A stretch of 64,000 nt of DNA. Source: Oxytricha trifallax. Taxonomy: Eukaryota > Ciliophora > Spirotrichea > Sporadotrichida > Oxytrichidae. The position numbers and the translations under genes were made by a program. Positions 10,640-21,937 of the stretch are shown in pieces. The DNA is taken from assembly GCA_000711775.1 (NCBI GenBank), contig ARYC01001082.1, positions 1 through 64,000 of the forward strand. Direction: 5' to 3'. The notes below the pieces were generated by a model that was not told the DNA's origin, did no database searches, and saw only the letters and a program-made list of their open reading frames with translations. How positions within the stretch are numbered: position 1 is the first letter of the stretch; the number at the start of each line of letters is the position of its first letter.

Positions 10640-12837
10640 TTTAAATTTGTAAAAAGAGTCCTATAAACAGTATTGATTTTTATCTCTTTTGGAAGATTTT
10701 TTTATTTTTCAACTTCAATATACACAATTATTCTGTCGACTTTAATAACTGAACATTTGAAAATATATGAGCCATGTCTGTTTTTCATACCCTAAATTCT
10801 TTAAATAAAATTGTTGTTAACAATTTGTATTTTATTGAATAGTAAGCATAGTTCACCCTATTCAAACTTGTTTAATTATTCATATTTTTGTTCAATTGTT
10901 TTAATCATATTGTTTTTCACTTATTCTAATACCACAGTATCATTATTATTGAAAATTTGATTTGGCTTGAATTTGATTGTAGAATGAATTCTATTATTAT
11001 ATAAAATAAGAAAGTTTCGTATTGCTTATTTGATTTCAAATGATCCTTATTTATTATTGTAAATCTATAATAATCCATTTTTAATTGTTTTATTAAAAGC
11101 CTCTACACATCCTTAGGCTCTAGGATTATATGGTCTCGAAGTTATATGCTATATATTTTAATGATTTGCTATAAATTCATCCATTTTACTATTTACAAAT
11201 TCTTTTCCATTATCAGTTTAAATAATTTATGGTATGCCAAATTAAATTATATAATCTTCGATTTTTTTAATTACTGAGTCACTTGTTTTATCTTTTAAAG
11301 GGTAAGCTTATGCAAATTTTGAAAAATGATCTATTATACATAACAAATAAGGATAAGTATTATTCACAAATTGAATTGATGTAATATCGATTTAAACTCT
11401 CTCCTTTGGCTTTGAAGTATATATTGGCTGGAATTCATGCTTTTTTGTAGGTATTTAAATGCATTTTTGTAAGCACTCTTAACAATTTTTTATGTATTTT
11501 TATAAAAGTTTTTCCATTGCGAAAAAATTAATATTTAGATTTGTTTTAATTTCTTAAAGTGTTTAAGAAACATTTAAGTGAAGTCCATTTTTTTTCTAGC
11601 AAACATGCGCTTTGTAAAATATGTCATATATTTCATGATAATAAGGTATTACATAATACTTCTCATCTTTTTTGTTACACTAATCTTTCATTATATATTT
11701 TGAAGTGCTTGCTTAACTTAAACATTTTTCACTTAATTTTGGGTCATATTTATGTTTAATAGCATGTACTCTAGCTTTTAATGCTTTATAATCATTTTTG
11801 CTCATATCACCTTTTTCTGGATTTTCATCATAAATAGCATAATCCAAGTACTATTAGTATTTATTGAAATCATTATGAATGGGTGGATAAGTTTATTCAT
11901 ACTCGTGCTAAAATTTCATATGTAATAGTTATTCTTTAATAGATGCTTTATCATTTTCTTCAACGCATTCTATTTTTTCAACATTAATTTATAATAAATT
12001 TAACTTTTCCTATGTACTTTATTACTTATTAGTCTTGATATCTTTAGTAATCTATAATAAATTTTTATTCTAAATATTTTACTTTTCTAAAATTACTTTA
12101 AAATGATAGTTGTCATAATGTATTCTTACTATTTTTTCAAATTTATCTTTGCTAATAATATCAACAGGTTATTCATTTATGTTTGTGTATATATAGATTT
12201 ATACTTTAAATATATGACTAATTGCCCTCATCTCAATATAAGATCCCCATTATTTATCTTATCTCATTCTATTGATATATTAATTGAAACTTAATGTTGA
12301 GTTTCTATTTACAATTTTTTCATATATATTTCTATGAAAAACCATATAATCTACTACAATCTATCTAAGAAAATGATGTTACTGGACAGGTTAATAAAGT
12401 GCAAGACAAAATGCTCTGAACATACAATTTCCATCTTTATCAACATCTATAACATTAAAATTTCATGTTTAAATTATATTTTAATTTTATCCTTAATCAT
12501 CAATTAATTCTGATGAACTAACTTCATCACTTTAGTTAGAGTATTATGAAAAACTTAAATCACTAATTGTTAGTTCATTCTCTTCATCCATAATTTTACT
12601 CACAGTTACAAGTTTATTATTTTTAATTTCAAGCAATTATGATTCCTTTTATTAAGATTCATTAAATTTGAATCTTTTTTAATTTTATTAGGATAATTAA
12701 GTATTTTTTTACTAAGAATTCTAACTCTAATTATTCTATTCATCTTCATCACTATCACTTTCACTTGAAGTATTTTTTTTCTTTTGTTAGCTTTTTTTTT
12801 GCTAAAATTCACTTAATTTTCGTTTTCTAGGAGGCAT
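10640..12837 (-). CDS. OTU-like protease and rve integrase protein of the transposon
   Basis: Starts at ATG (reverse complement of 12835-12837) with MPPRKRKLSEFQQKK, a basic then Ser/Asp/Glu-rich tail. Near 12370-12460 comes VDKDGNCMFRAF, the cysteine motif of OTU proteases, then a WG.YIE.RAISHIF-like segment (near 12230) matching the later OTU strands. A Cys pair (CQECLQKC, near 11480) is part of an HHCC-like zinc finger. The DDE core follows: VQIDITSIQF (11390), QTDNGKEF (11210) and GCVEAFNKT (11090). A C-terminal GELCLLFNKIQI-type domain resembles the SH3-like tail of integrases. The expected role is cutting and joining the element ends; the OTU part may trim ubiquitin. TAA/TAG are Gln. 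The C-terminal limit is approximate. Confidence 0.72.
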
Positions 12838-13021
12838 GATAAAAATTACAAACAAGTAATAATTTAAAAAAATTTATTATTTTTAATAATATATAAAATT
12901 TATTTATATGTTAAATTATTTAAATTGAAATTTATGGGGAGGTGAAGTTAAATTAACACTTTTTTTTAAAAAAATTTTTTATTATATTATTATTATGAAA
13001 AAAATATTTTTTTTTAATAAA

Positions 13022-13171
13022 AAAAACAAATTTCATATGAAATGGGGTATAAAATGGGGGGTACGGGGGGGGTATGGGGGGGTGTACAGGGGGGGTACGG
13101 GGCGTACGGGTGTGGAGGGGGTTTTTTTAGAGAGAGGGGTAAGCGGGGGGGTACGGGTCTCGGTCAGAACA
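13022..13171. repeat. Right terminal inverted repeat of the integrase transposon
   Basis: G-rich mirror of 9805-9955, starting with the shared TTTCATATGAAAT and ending GTCTCGGTCAGAACA. Confidence 0.85.
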
Positions 13172-13177
13172 AATACT
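13172..13177. repeat. Target-site duplication (right) of the integrase transposon
   Basis: AATACT, identical to 9799-9804. Confidence 0.85.
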
Positions 13178-13345
13178 TATTATATTTTCAGTCTGTGTAT
13201 CTGAGATTGCATTCTTTAAAACTATTACTATATTCAAATTCTTAATCACAATTATCGCAAGTTTATATGTTAATTTTTAATATATAAAAAAGTTATTAGT
13301 AAAAGGAATTGTTCTTAACCTCTGAAATGGAGGTGTTTTTTTTCT
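13178..13345 (-). CDS. Small zinc/membrane gene, copy 2, upstream part
   Basis: The minus strand encodes a segment with CDNCDQEFEYSNSFKEC, a cysteine cluster comparable to that of copy 1 (8765-9310). The rest of the gene is at 9480-9798 on the other side of the inserted integrase transposon. It follows the polymerase-helicase gene on the same strand. Confidence 0.35.
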
Positions 13346-13399
13346 CGCAGATCTCACAATGTCACACTTATTAGATTTAATGATTTATATATATATTTA

Positions 13400-13851
13400 T
13401 ATTATTTATTGTCATTTAATTTATAGATAAAAAAATTGTTTAACAATAGTCGAATCATAAACTTTTCATAAATCGGTTCACCATATCTTTACCAGTAACA
13501 TAATTGTACATTTTATCAGTTTCATAAATATCTTCAACTTTAATTTCTTTTTATAGACCTAGTGCTTTTGAATTTTTATTGATGTGTTTTTCATAAATTG
13601 TTTCTTGGTATCGAAATTTTCTTTGTTAGCATAGAATCCTAATATGACAGTTTTTAATTCATAAGGACGTTCATCTTATTTGAGTTATTGAGTTTATTAT
13701 GGTACTGGAATTAAAGACATGTTTCTTTATAGGTTGGATAAATACTAAAAATAATAATTATAGCCTTTTCCCCCAATAGGTCATAATCATAACAATAATA
13801 TAATGTCAAATAGATATATTAATTAATTTAAGGTCGTCGCTTTGGTAATTG

Positions 13852-13935
<84 letters not shown>

Positions 13936-16900
13936 TATATATATAACCAGGGGCCCAATCCATTCTACAATCGCTAAAATATATTTTATTATCGAAAGTC
14001 TCTCCTCGAATACTATTTACGGTCAATCCAACTGTTTATTCTAGATTTTTATTATCAATTTGAATGTCGCTAATAATAATATCTCCATTATAATATTATT
14101 CATCATTTATTTTACATTTATTTGTAACTCTATATTTGATTTCTTCAGTTTCTAATAGTCCATTGATTTGTTATCTTTTGTCATTCATAGAAACTAGTAT
14201 CATGTCTTTACAATAATCTCTATCTTATAATTCTCTGATATGTTGATGTTTAATATATTTCTTGATATGGTTTAATTATTGTTCTTCTGAAACTCCAAAT
14301 AATCTCATTGTTCTAATTTCTTTTTAAATAGCTCTTAACTTTTCATCTTTACATTTGCAACTGTAGTGGTATGTTTGCCTCTATTCAGAGTTACAATTAA
14401 AGGCTGGTTTTTGGTATTTGTTAGTTTATATAAACTTTAATTGAGCTTCATCTTCACAACATATTAATCTAGATCCAGGATACTATTCCCTGAAATTAAT
14501 AATTTTGTCTAAGGTAACTTATGATATTTCATCAACCTCAATATTTAACAATTGTATTTTTGATATAATGGCATTCCTTTTTTATGGTATTATACCTTCC
14601 TTAATACATTTGTTTATTTCTGTTTAATTATAAAACAGTACAATGAGTGCATAATTTGTGAATTTGGTTGAATGGTTATTGTCTTTAAAATCTCTTCTTT
14701 TTGCTGCTGATAATTTATTATATGGTGCTGCATATTTAATATTGACAAGTCCTTTATCTATTAGTTGATTATGGGTTTTACCAGAACCACCAACACCACC
14801 ATGTAATTCAAATTATCCACCTTTTCTTATTTTATTATATTTATGTTTAACATCATTGATAAATCTAATATAAGACTTGCTACAAATGAATTCTAGTTTC
14901 AATACTTTATCTCTTACAAAGGTAGGTTTTAGTATTACATTTGTTTAGGATGTATATACTGCATATGTGACTAGTCTATATATTTTCTAGATATCCATTA
15001 ATTTAAGTTATTGACATAAGTTAAGTCTTTGAAATGCTGTGATATAAAAACCAGTAGAAATTGCTGATTTAATTGTATAATTCTTTTTCTCAAACCAAAC
15101 CATATAATTATTTGTCTTATCTAATCTTTAAATAGTGTTACCTTCATCTATTGTTGAGTATCTTAAAAATTTTTCATCTTGTTTATGCGCGTATTCTTTA
15201 TCATATTCAGAATAATGAATTTTTAACATACAGCCAGTCATTATAGCAAATGGCCTTATACTAGATCCTTAATATGGTTGTTTATTTATCATTTCTTTTG
15301 TGTAGTCGAAGTGTTATTATTATTATCCATAAGCACCAGATATCTATTTAATGATTGCTCCTTTCTCAGTTAAATTCTTAATCTCTGGACTAGTTAATCT
15401 TTGGTATTGCTAGGTGAAGTCATATATTTTATGCAAGATCGCTGGTAGATTATTATAGTTGCTGATTGTGGAGATATAAAGTCCTATATTGTCAATTGCA
15501 AATTAATGATTTTCAGTTACTAATCTAATGTTTTGTACACTGGGAAATCCCATTTAATAGTCATAGGCTTAAAAGTTAGCATAAGCGGTTTGTTAGTCTA
15601 TATGTATGAGTTAATCTTTCTTTTTGCATAGATATGGATTAAATTCTATATTTGAATTGTTAGAGCGAATTGTGAGATGTATTAAAACTGTTCTTAGGTA
15701 TAGCGGTTATAATGATTAGCTATTGTGGATTTAAACTGTTTAATTAAAATATTCATGTTATTTACAGACTGTTTAACTTATATATTACCAGCATGGTAGA
15801 TTTCAAGACAATACTCCTTATGATACATCATAGGCAAACGATTCATATTTTAACTATCGTAACTTGATTTAGATGTCTTTATATTTTAAAGGAATAGGTT
15901 CTGAGTTAATGTTAAAGTATTTATCTACATGATCAGTCTTTGTGGTTAAGAATTAGAAACTTATTCTATGTTTTTTTTTTACCTTACATTTAGCAACTGT
16001 TCTCCTATGATATCATTGATATGAACATTGATATTAATTGCATTACATATTTCTTTTATATAAGATAACTCCTATATCTTAGAATTTCTCTTGATAGATG
16101 GTTAGTTTGTTAATCATTGTCTTGTACTTTCTTTTTGTTTGTTAAGATGCTGACATTTCATATTTTTCTGTTACATAGTTTAAGATTGGGGCAATCAAAC
16201 AATTCTATTCACCTTCTTTAAATTTTTATCTGTGGTTTGTATTTCTAGTGATTGGTATTAACTTGCTGATGGCTACATTTATATTATCATATATATATAT
16301 ACTTTCCTTTTCCATTGCTTTCATTTGGTAAAGCAACCGAATTACATAGTCTGATGTATATATATTAATTATTCCAATCTAGTGGTACATCAAATCTATC
16401 TTCTGATCCTTAAGTTGTGTTTTAGATGTATACGTTTACAACTCCTTCAACTTATTCTTTTGCCTTTAATATCTTTTTAAGAACTTCGTCCTTTTCTTAT
16501 GCCTTTTATATACTTTCTAATTGTCTTTGTTTGATTCTGTTTCTAAACTTCTGACCACCGTATCTAATAGTGGAAAAGTGTAATGTGAACTTATTTTCTT
16601 CTAATTTTCTAATCTCTCTTTGTATCTAAGCTGTTGTTGAATAGATACATTTAGGGTTACTGGTTAACTTAATTCATTTGAAAGTTCTTTAGCTATGCCC
16701 ATAATGTTCTCATTTAAAGGCAAATATAATTTTATTTAAGATCTATTAATTATAGTTATGCATTAAATTGTTTATAGCGCCTTGTGGTTTATAAGTATTT
16801 TTAGTATTTAGGCTTAAATCTAATGTAACTTTCTTTTTGATTTGATTCAATACGATGATAACAGGTAAAGGCTTGCATTAATCTTAATGATCCCATAGTA

Positions 16901-17560
16901 TTTATATATAATTAGATTAGAACCCACATTTTAATTTACAATCATAGTAAGCTGGAAGCGTTGGTCTTTCTTATGCTTGTTCTTACATTAACTAAATTCT
17001 ATACTATTGAATGGTATCTAGTATTAATTCATCATCTGACTCTGAGCAAGTTTCTGCTTCATCGAATTCAGTTATATATTCAAATACAGCTCTTTAAATT
17101 GGTAGTTGAATTGTAATAGCATTTTATTTTATTTGCATTATTGATTATGCTTATTGTTCAATGGATTTATATTCCCATACCATATTTCCTTATTCGTCCA
17201 TACAATATTTATCGACTTATTTTTATGGAACTGGTTTATAATGTTTGTTACGTTATATTTGTGGAAAACTTTTTATGGCTATTGCATGCCACATTTCTTA
17301 TTATCTTTGTTCTCTAGTCATGTTCATAGTTTCATCAATTTTTATTGAATTCTTTGTTGTTTCTCTATATATTGTTATTTTGGTCTGAATTTTTTGTGTT
17401 CTAGTTATGATCTATCTTCTTCTTAAGTGATTGCAATGAATAAACATTAGTTTTGGATTTGTTTAATTTTCTGTAATTCACCTTTTCCTTTGATTTTTTG
17501 AATGAATACTTAATACAGCTTACGAGTTGAAGAATTGCTATATGTCTGCTGTGTATTCTT
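13400..17560 (-). CDS. Polymerase-like and SF1 helicase protein of the unclassified element (fossil)
   Basis: About 1,380 codons on the minus strand in ciliate code. The N-terminal third is Gln/Lys-rich and unrecognised, with cysteines in AYYDCKLKCGF (near 16,940). The middle resembles a family B polymerase palm: LIHIDQQTAYANF (near 15,600; the usual pattern is DxxSLYP), IKQISGAYG (near 15,340; usual KxxxNSxYG) and AVYTSQTNV (near 14,950; usual YTDTDS, acidic residues not evident). The C-terminal third is an SF1 helicase of Pif1/RecD type: GGVGGSGKT Walker A (14,795), VDEISQV Walker B (14,530), a GETFD motif (near 13,990) and YTAITKATTL (near 13,840). It would copy and unwind the element's DNA. 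It looks broken with several breaks. The polymerase reading is tentative; the helicase reading is firm. Confidence 0.6.
13855..13945. repeat. (TA)n microsatellite
   Basis: About 90 bp of almost pure TA, lying inside the helicase-coding region between its last motifs. It is either a late expansion or a sign that the gene is no longer selected. Confidence 0.95.
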
Positions 17561-17622
17561 TCTTATCTGCTTGTGCTTATAGCCTTTGTAAATAAATGTT
17601 TAGGTTTTGTAGTTACTAGATT

Positions 17623-17760
17623 CAAAACCCCATAACCCTTTCAGTAGTTTGATTGAGTTTTTGATTGATAAAAGTAGACTATTAAGGCATACTTTATTAG
17701 GGTTTAATAAGGTTTATGTAGGGGTTTAATGTTTAAATATTAGTAATTTAAGTGAGTATA
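17623..17760. repeat. Left inverted repeat of TBE copy c
   Basis: Family I end: telomere-like CAAAACCCC, then TTTCAGTAGTTTGATTGAG and the GCATACTTTATTAGGG block shared with copies b, d, e and g. Confidence 0.9.
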
Positions 17761-17779
17761 ACAAGCGAGTTTTTAAAAT

Positions 17780-19220
17780 ATTTCACACAACATAAGCTTA
17801 GAGTCATGTGGAAGTTCTCTGAATTTTATCTTTCTAAGTTGATGTTTGATTTTTTCTATTGTTTGTTAATTCTCTTAGCTTGGCTTGATAATAGTTGAGT
17901 ATGCAAGTTCTCTGAGACCTCCATTTATTTTATTTTTATCGAGATATTGTTTGATTCTCTGCTTAGAATCTCTCTCACCCCTGCAGCTAAAGTAGTCGTT
18001 TCTTGGCATGTCGCTCTCTATTATTATTACTGCTAGAGCCCAGATATCCCATTAAGTGTCTCCATCTCTCCAATCCTCTCTCTCTGGAAAATATCCAGGA
18101 GTGCCGTATACATTTCCTTATGCAGAGGCTTGCACTCTTTGAGCTCTGTTGAAGTCTATAATATAAACTCTAAGAGGCTGAAAGTTCAACATGATATTCT
18201 CTGGCTTTAAGTCTCTATGAACATAACCTAGCTTGTGAAGCTCTTCAATCCCCTCAACTATCTGCTATACTATCTAGCTAATTTATCTCTGACATCTATT
18301 GTCAGATAAGAATTCTCAAGTAATGGAAGCCTGAAGGCTACATGATCTTTACCAAGTAAAATAGCATCAAGCTAGATGATATGCCTGCACTCATTTTACT
18401 TTGCCTTTTAAAGAGCATAATACTCATTTGCAAATTCCATTTGGAACTTGTCATCAGCAAGGAAGTAATTGAATGGATATATCTTGTAAGCATATTAGTC
18501 ATCAGTAATGACTCTCTTCTCTATTTTATCTTCAAGAGTGAGGTAGCTTTCTAGGCAAGAATCTAAGTCAATAATTTTTAATATGGGAATCTTAATTGCC
18601 TCTATTTTAACCATGATTTTATTGATCTCAGAGACTGGAAAGTTCTTGACTGCTTTCTTCATTTTTACTTACTTCTAGACTTCAACTCTAAGAGACTCCA
18701 CTGGGTTTCTTGATCTTCTCTTTTAGAGGAATCTATTCCATGTAAGTTCATGAATAAAGACAAAAATTTGATTGTGCATTTTCTTTAAGTGCACTTTGAG
18801 GTCTCTAGTATGAGAAAATGGCTTCTCACAGAACTCACAGACATACTTCCCATCTTTCTTTTAATGCTTGAGATATAACCTTGGCATATCGTTGTGTATA
18901 TCTCTCAAGTGTCTCTTATAAGTTGACTTGTAAAGGAAAACTTTATTGCATTCTTTGCATTAATAGTCAACTTTGGCTGGTATTTATTAATGCTCTATGG
19001 AGGATTGTTTAACCTCCTCCTCAATTTGCAAAGCTTCTTTGATAACCTCCTACTTAACTTATATTTAAATATCAAAGCTAGACTAGTCAAAGTTGTCATA
19101 AGTAGGCGGCTCCTACAGAGTATAAGCGTCTCTGGTCTCTACTTTTCTTGGTTGCTGGAATGATATCTTTTATTGGCTTGATCCAAGCAATGCCGCTCTT
19201 CTCAAAAGATTAGCGCTCAT
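17780..19220 (-). CDS. TBE zinc-finger/kinase protein, copy c
   Basis: ATG (reverse complement of 19218-19220) starts MSANLLRRAALLGSSQQK. Two C2H2 fingers follow: CKECNKVFLYKSTYKRH (near 18,950) and CEFCEKPFSHTRDLKVH (near 18,830). The linker leads into a kinase-like half with AYKIYPFNYF (a possible VAIK-type lysine, near 18,480), YVHRDLKPEN (near 18,215), IIDFNRA in place of DFG (near 18,150) and GTPGYFPERE (near 18,090). The HRD and DFN aspartates are present, so activity is possible, but a Gly-rich loop is not evident. A frame slip near the middle of the kinase part (around 18,275-18,300) and loss of the usual stop suggest mild decay. The role in transposition is unknown. Confidence 0.85.
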
Positions 19221-19805
19221 TTTAGTTAGCTGATATATTTTATTATAATAATGATAGAATATACATAAAAATGATATAATATACCTTGATAAACTTTAGT
19301 AGTCGAGTATAAGACACTCTGGTAGATTCTTTGCTGAGAGGTAATAAAATTAACTAACCATAAAAGACTCTAAGTTGACATATTTTATGAGAATTTTAAA
19401 CATTTTAGTCAATTAAAATACTCCTAATGAAGTTTTGTTTCTCTAGGAGGTCCTCCAAATCAAGTTTGAACTTAATTTGGAGGTAAAGTTATTAAACATT
19501 TTTGAATTAATATGCTCCTAATTAAGTTTTAACCATAAAATTTAACTCCTAATAAAATTTGAACTTAATTTGGAGGACCTCCTAAAATAATTAAACATTA
19601 TTAGGAGCAATTTAATGGAGATAGTTTGATAAAAATGGAAATCAATCTGTGAAACTTGGAGCAAGTTTTTCAATGCTTCTCCGCATATCTTTTCAAGGCT
19701 GACTTCCAGTAGATCCTCCCTATTTAGTAGTAAGATTTTAGTAAACTTAGAATGGATATCCATAATTTTTTTATTTCATTAACATTTCTAGAAAGAGGAA
19801 GCAAG
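19221..19805. promoter_or_regulatory. Divergent intergenic region of TBE copy c
   Basis: About 585 bp between the diverging zinc-finger/kinase and 22-kDa genes. It contains many repeats of the form CTCCTAATNAAGTTT on both strands and AGGAGGTCCTCC-type inverted units (19442-19600). Equivalent repeats occur in copies d (29600-29820) and, in another form (AATTGGTACCAATT units), in family II copies a and f. It must contain both promoters; the repeats could be binding sites for the element's own zinc-finger protein, which is inference. Confidence 0.55.
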
Positions 19806-20594
19806 ATGGAGTCTATGAATGATGCAATGAAGAGAATTTAATCTCAAGATTTAATAGGAAAATTTCTAAGTAAAGAAGACCATTATAGATATTTGGTATA
19901 GCAAGGTAAGTTCTTAAATAAGATTAATAAATCCATTATAGTTGAATTGTTCTTGCCGACTTAGTTAGGAACTAAAATCTCATTCTTAAAAGCCTTACTG
20001 ATTGAAGAGAAAAAAGCTTTTAAGTCTAATGAAATTAGGATGATAGAGATACCTAATTACCCTGAAATATCAGTGACAAACCTCTATGACGATGCTATGA
20101 GTGACCCGGACGTAGCTCTCTACCTTCCATCAAAGCTACAGCTCTCTAATAAGTTGCCAGAGAGAAACTTCTTCTTTGGTGTTCTTGCAACTCTGAAACC
20201 TGAGTACTTAAATGAAGTTATATAAGAAGCTCATAAGAAACGCTACAGCATCTCTACTGAAAAAAAAGAGAAGCAAGGAATTAAAATCAACGACACATGG
20301 ATATAGGAACTACAGAAGCATCCATTCATCTCAAGTAAGCTTAGTCTTCTAACTTTATAGAAAAACCTGGTACTGCTATATACTTGATGAAAAGCGCAGC
20401 AAATTAAACAGAGAGAGAAGTCTCAAATAAAGCATGAATTAAGTAAGAGAATCTACAAAGATTTCTAAAAGCCAGACGAGATGAACATAGATGCAGGAGC
20501 TGGCACTAAGAGAAGAAACATGAGCCCAAGCAAGCCTTAAGAGGAAGAAAAGAAAGAGAAGCCAAATCCCTTTACGGGCAAATTTAATATGTGA
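19806..20594 (+). CDS. TBE 22-kDa-type protein, copy c
   Basis: ATG 19806 starts MESMNDAMKRIQSQDLIGK; TGA 20592-20594 ends it. Mini-introns at 19906-19941 (36 nt) and 20335-20360 (26 nt) restore the frame that continues from HPFIS into KPGTAIYLMK. The conserved core is NKLPERNFFFGVLATLKPEY. The C-terminus is basic with a Pro/Lys tail. One base is missing relative to copies b and d just after the second intron (ATGAAAAGCGC against ATGAAAGAGCGC), so the tail is out of frame. Function is unknown; it may assist the transposase with which it converges. Confidence 0.85.
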
Positions 20595-20599
20595 ACTTA

Positions 20600-21643
20600 T
20601 TCATCATTTAAATCTAAAACTAATTTATATACACAAAAACTCCCTTCTCTTGCGCATACTCTAGCTTTCTCATCACTGACTCTCTTAGCAGCACTCTAAA
20701 TAAAATCGACTGTATCTATCTTTAAATCATGCATCAGATAGTAGAGAAGCAATTTCTTATAATGACCTTTCAATAAACCCCAATAAAATTCAATTCCATT
20801 GAACTAAGGGCTATAAGGAACATTAAATACAGGTGTTATATTTAGCCTTTCATATTCCTTCCTTGAGTCTTTAATGTTATGAACCGACAAGTTATCAACG
20901 AATAGAATAATTTCTTAGTCAGCGTACTTATCTCTCAGTTATTGCAAGAATTAGATATATTATTCAGTCTTTATAGAACGAGGGTGAATAACATAAGTCT
21001 CGAGGCCACTATCTTCACTTATTCCACCAAGAATAGCATGAGTTTAAACCTTAACCTTTTAATCATAAACTTCTTTATTACTATACCTCTTGTATCAAGA
21101 CCTTGATATAAAGGTATTGAATATAAATACTGCCTCATCAGCGTGTATGAACTTTAATTATTCTCTTAAGACCTCTGCATTTAATCTAATATATAATTTA
21201 AATTAGTCTTATAAAATGGAACATTAAAGTCAATCACTCTCTTAATGCGATTGACTGTCTTGTAAGATATTCCGTTATTTATATATGTTCACTATAGATT
21301 AAGCAGAGATGAGAAGCTCAGGAAATTGGCGATGAAACATCACAGCCCTCTAGGCTAGAGAGAAATGACCCTATTTAAGAGTCTTATCATTAATAAGATA
21401 TTCAATATGATGCTGCTAAAATTTTAGAGGTCTTTTAGGCTTAGAATTAAGATGCTATCTCTTTAAATTCAATGCTAATAGACAGTGAGACCTCACAGTT
21501 GCTGGAGATTTATGGAGTAGCCTTGCTATAGACGTATAATTTAGAACAGGCTTGAGTTATTCACTATTTTCATCACATCCATATCGCAACTTAAACAATA
21601 AATCTGTATAGTTACTGTCATAAACTGACCCCAATTCTCGCAT
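20600..21643 (-). CDS. TBE transposase (DDE), copy c
   Basis: ATG (reverse complement of 21641-21643) starts MRELGSVYDSNYTDLLFKL. N-terminal helix-turn-helix-like parts are LLHKSPATVRSHC and SYKTVNRIKRVID. The catalytic core is complete: HADEAVF (near 21,145), FVDNLSVHNIK (near 20,890) and FNGIEFYW (near 20,790), with the D34E spacing of the IS630/Tc1/mariner superfamily. Frame slips occur between the helix-turn-helix and the core (two places by comparison with copies b and d), and the stop is shifted. The core is preserved; this copy probably is not functional as written. Confidence 0.88.
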
Positions 21644-21781
21644 ATACTCACTTAAATTACTAATATTTAAATATTAAACCCCTGCATAAACCCTATTAAA
21701 ACCCTAATAAAGTATGCATTAATAGTCTACTTTTATCAATCAAAAACTCAATCAAACTACAGAAGGGGTTTTGGGGTTATG
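21644..21781. repeat. Right inverted repeat of TBE copy c
   Basis: Inverse of 17623-17760, ending GGGGTTTTGGGGTTATG. Confidence 0.9.
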
Positions 21782-21937
21782 ACTATTATTTATATATTTT
21801 TAATTGGAAAAATCAAGATTAAATCGATATATAGGTTCTTTTTTTTAAAGATTAAAGAAATAGAGCCTATTAAGAGTTTAATTCATAAATAAAAGAGTAT
21901 AATTAAAAAAATTTTAAGGCATTATAAAAAAAAATCA

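Larger units (their letters stand above)
9805..13171. mobile_element. Integrase (rve) DNA transposon with GC-rich inverted ends and OTU-like domain (fossil)
   Basis: A 3367 bp element bounded by AATACT duplications. Its ends are inverted repeats starting TGTTC(C/T)GACCGAGACCCG and continuing about 120-150 bp as runs of the form GTACCCCCC; CATTTCATATGAAAT lies at the inner border of both repeats. It carries one long minus-strand gene with an OTU-like region and a retroviral-type integrase. This recalls Ginger-type integrase transposons, though Gingers usually make 4 bp duplications. No capsid, envelope or polymerase gene is seen. It looks mostly whole and relatively young from the similarity of its ends. 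Confidence 0.8.
8632..17622. mobile_element. Unclassified element with a polymerase-helicase gene, bounded by two TBEs (fossil)
   Basis: Between the truncated TBE copy b and the intact left end of TBE copy c lies about 9 kb unlike the TBEs. It holds a long minus-strand gene with DNA-polymerase-like and helicase motifs, at least two related small zinc-ribbon/membrane genes, and a later 3.4 kb transposon insertion. TAA/TAG serve as Gln codons throughout, so it is adapted to ciliate translation. No terminal repeats of its own were found, so its true ends are unknown. The family is unresolved: plasmid-like, virus-like or a new transposon type are possible. No capsid gene was recognised. It looks broken, with several breaks. 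Confidence 0.6.
17623..21781. mobile_element. TBE transposon copy c (family I), full length
   Basis: A 4159 bp element with both ends: left CAAAACCCCATAACCC after ATT (17620-17622), right GGGGTTTTGGGGTTATG. The inverted repeats extend about 138 bp to the ATACTCACTTAAATTACTAA block. Gene order from the left: zinc-finger/kinase (minus), 22-kDa (plus), transposase (minus). The right flank is ACT, not ATT, so the ANT duplication is not identical; either the flank mutated or one end has been exchanged. The outer repeat of the left end has a few changes. Confidence 0.93.

Noticed and set aside
12995-13245. Glycine-rich ORFs in two frames
   Set aside because: They lie in the G-tract inverted repeat of the integrase transposon; the glycine runs only reflect the GTACGGGGG repeats.
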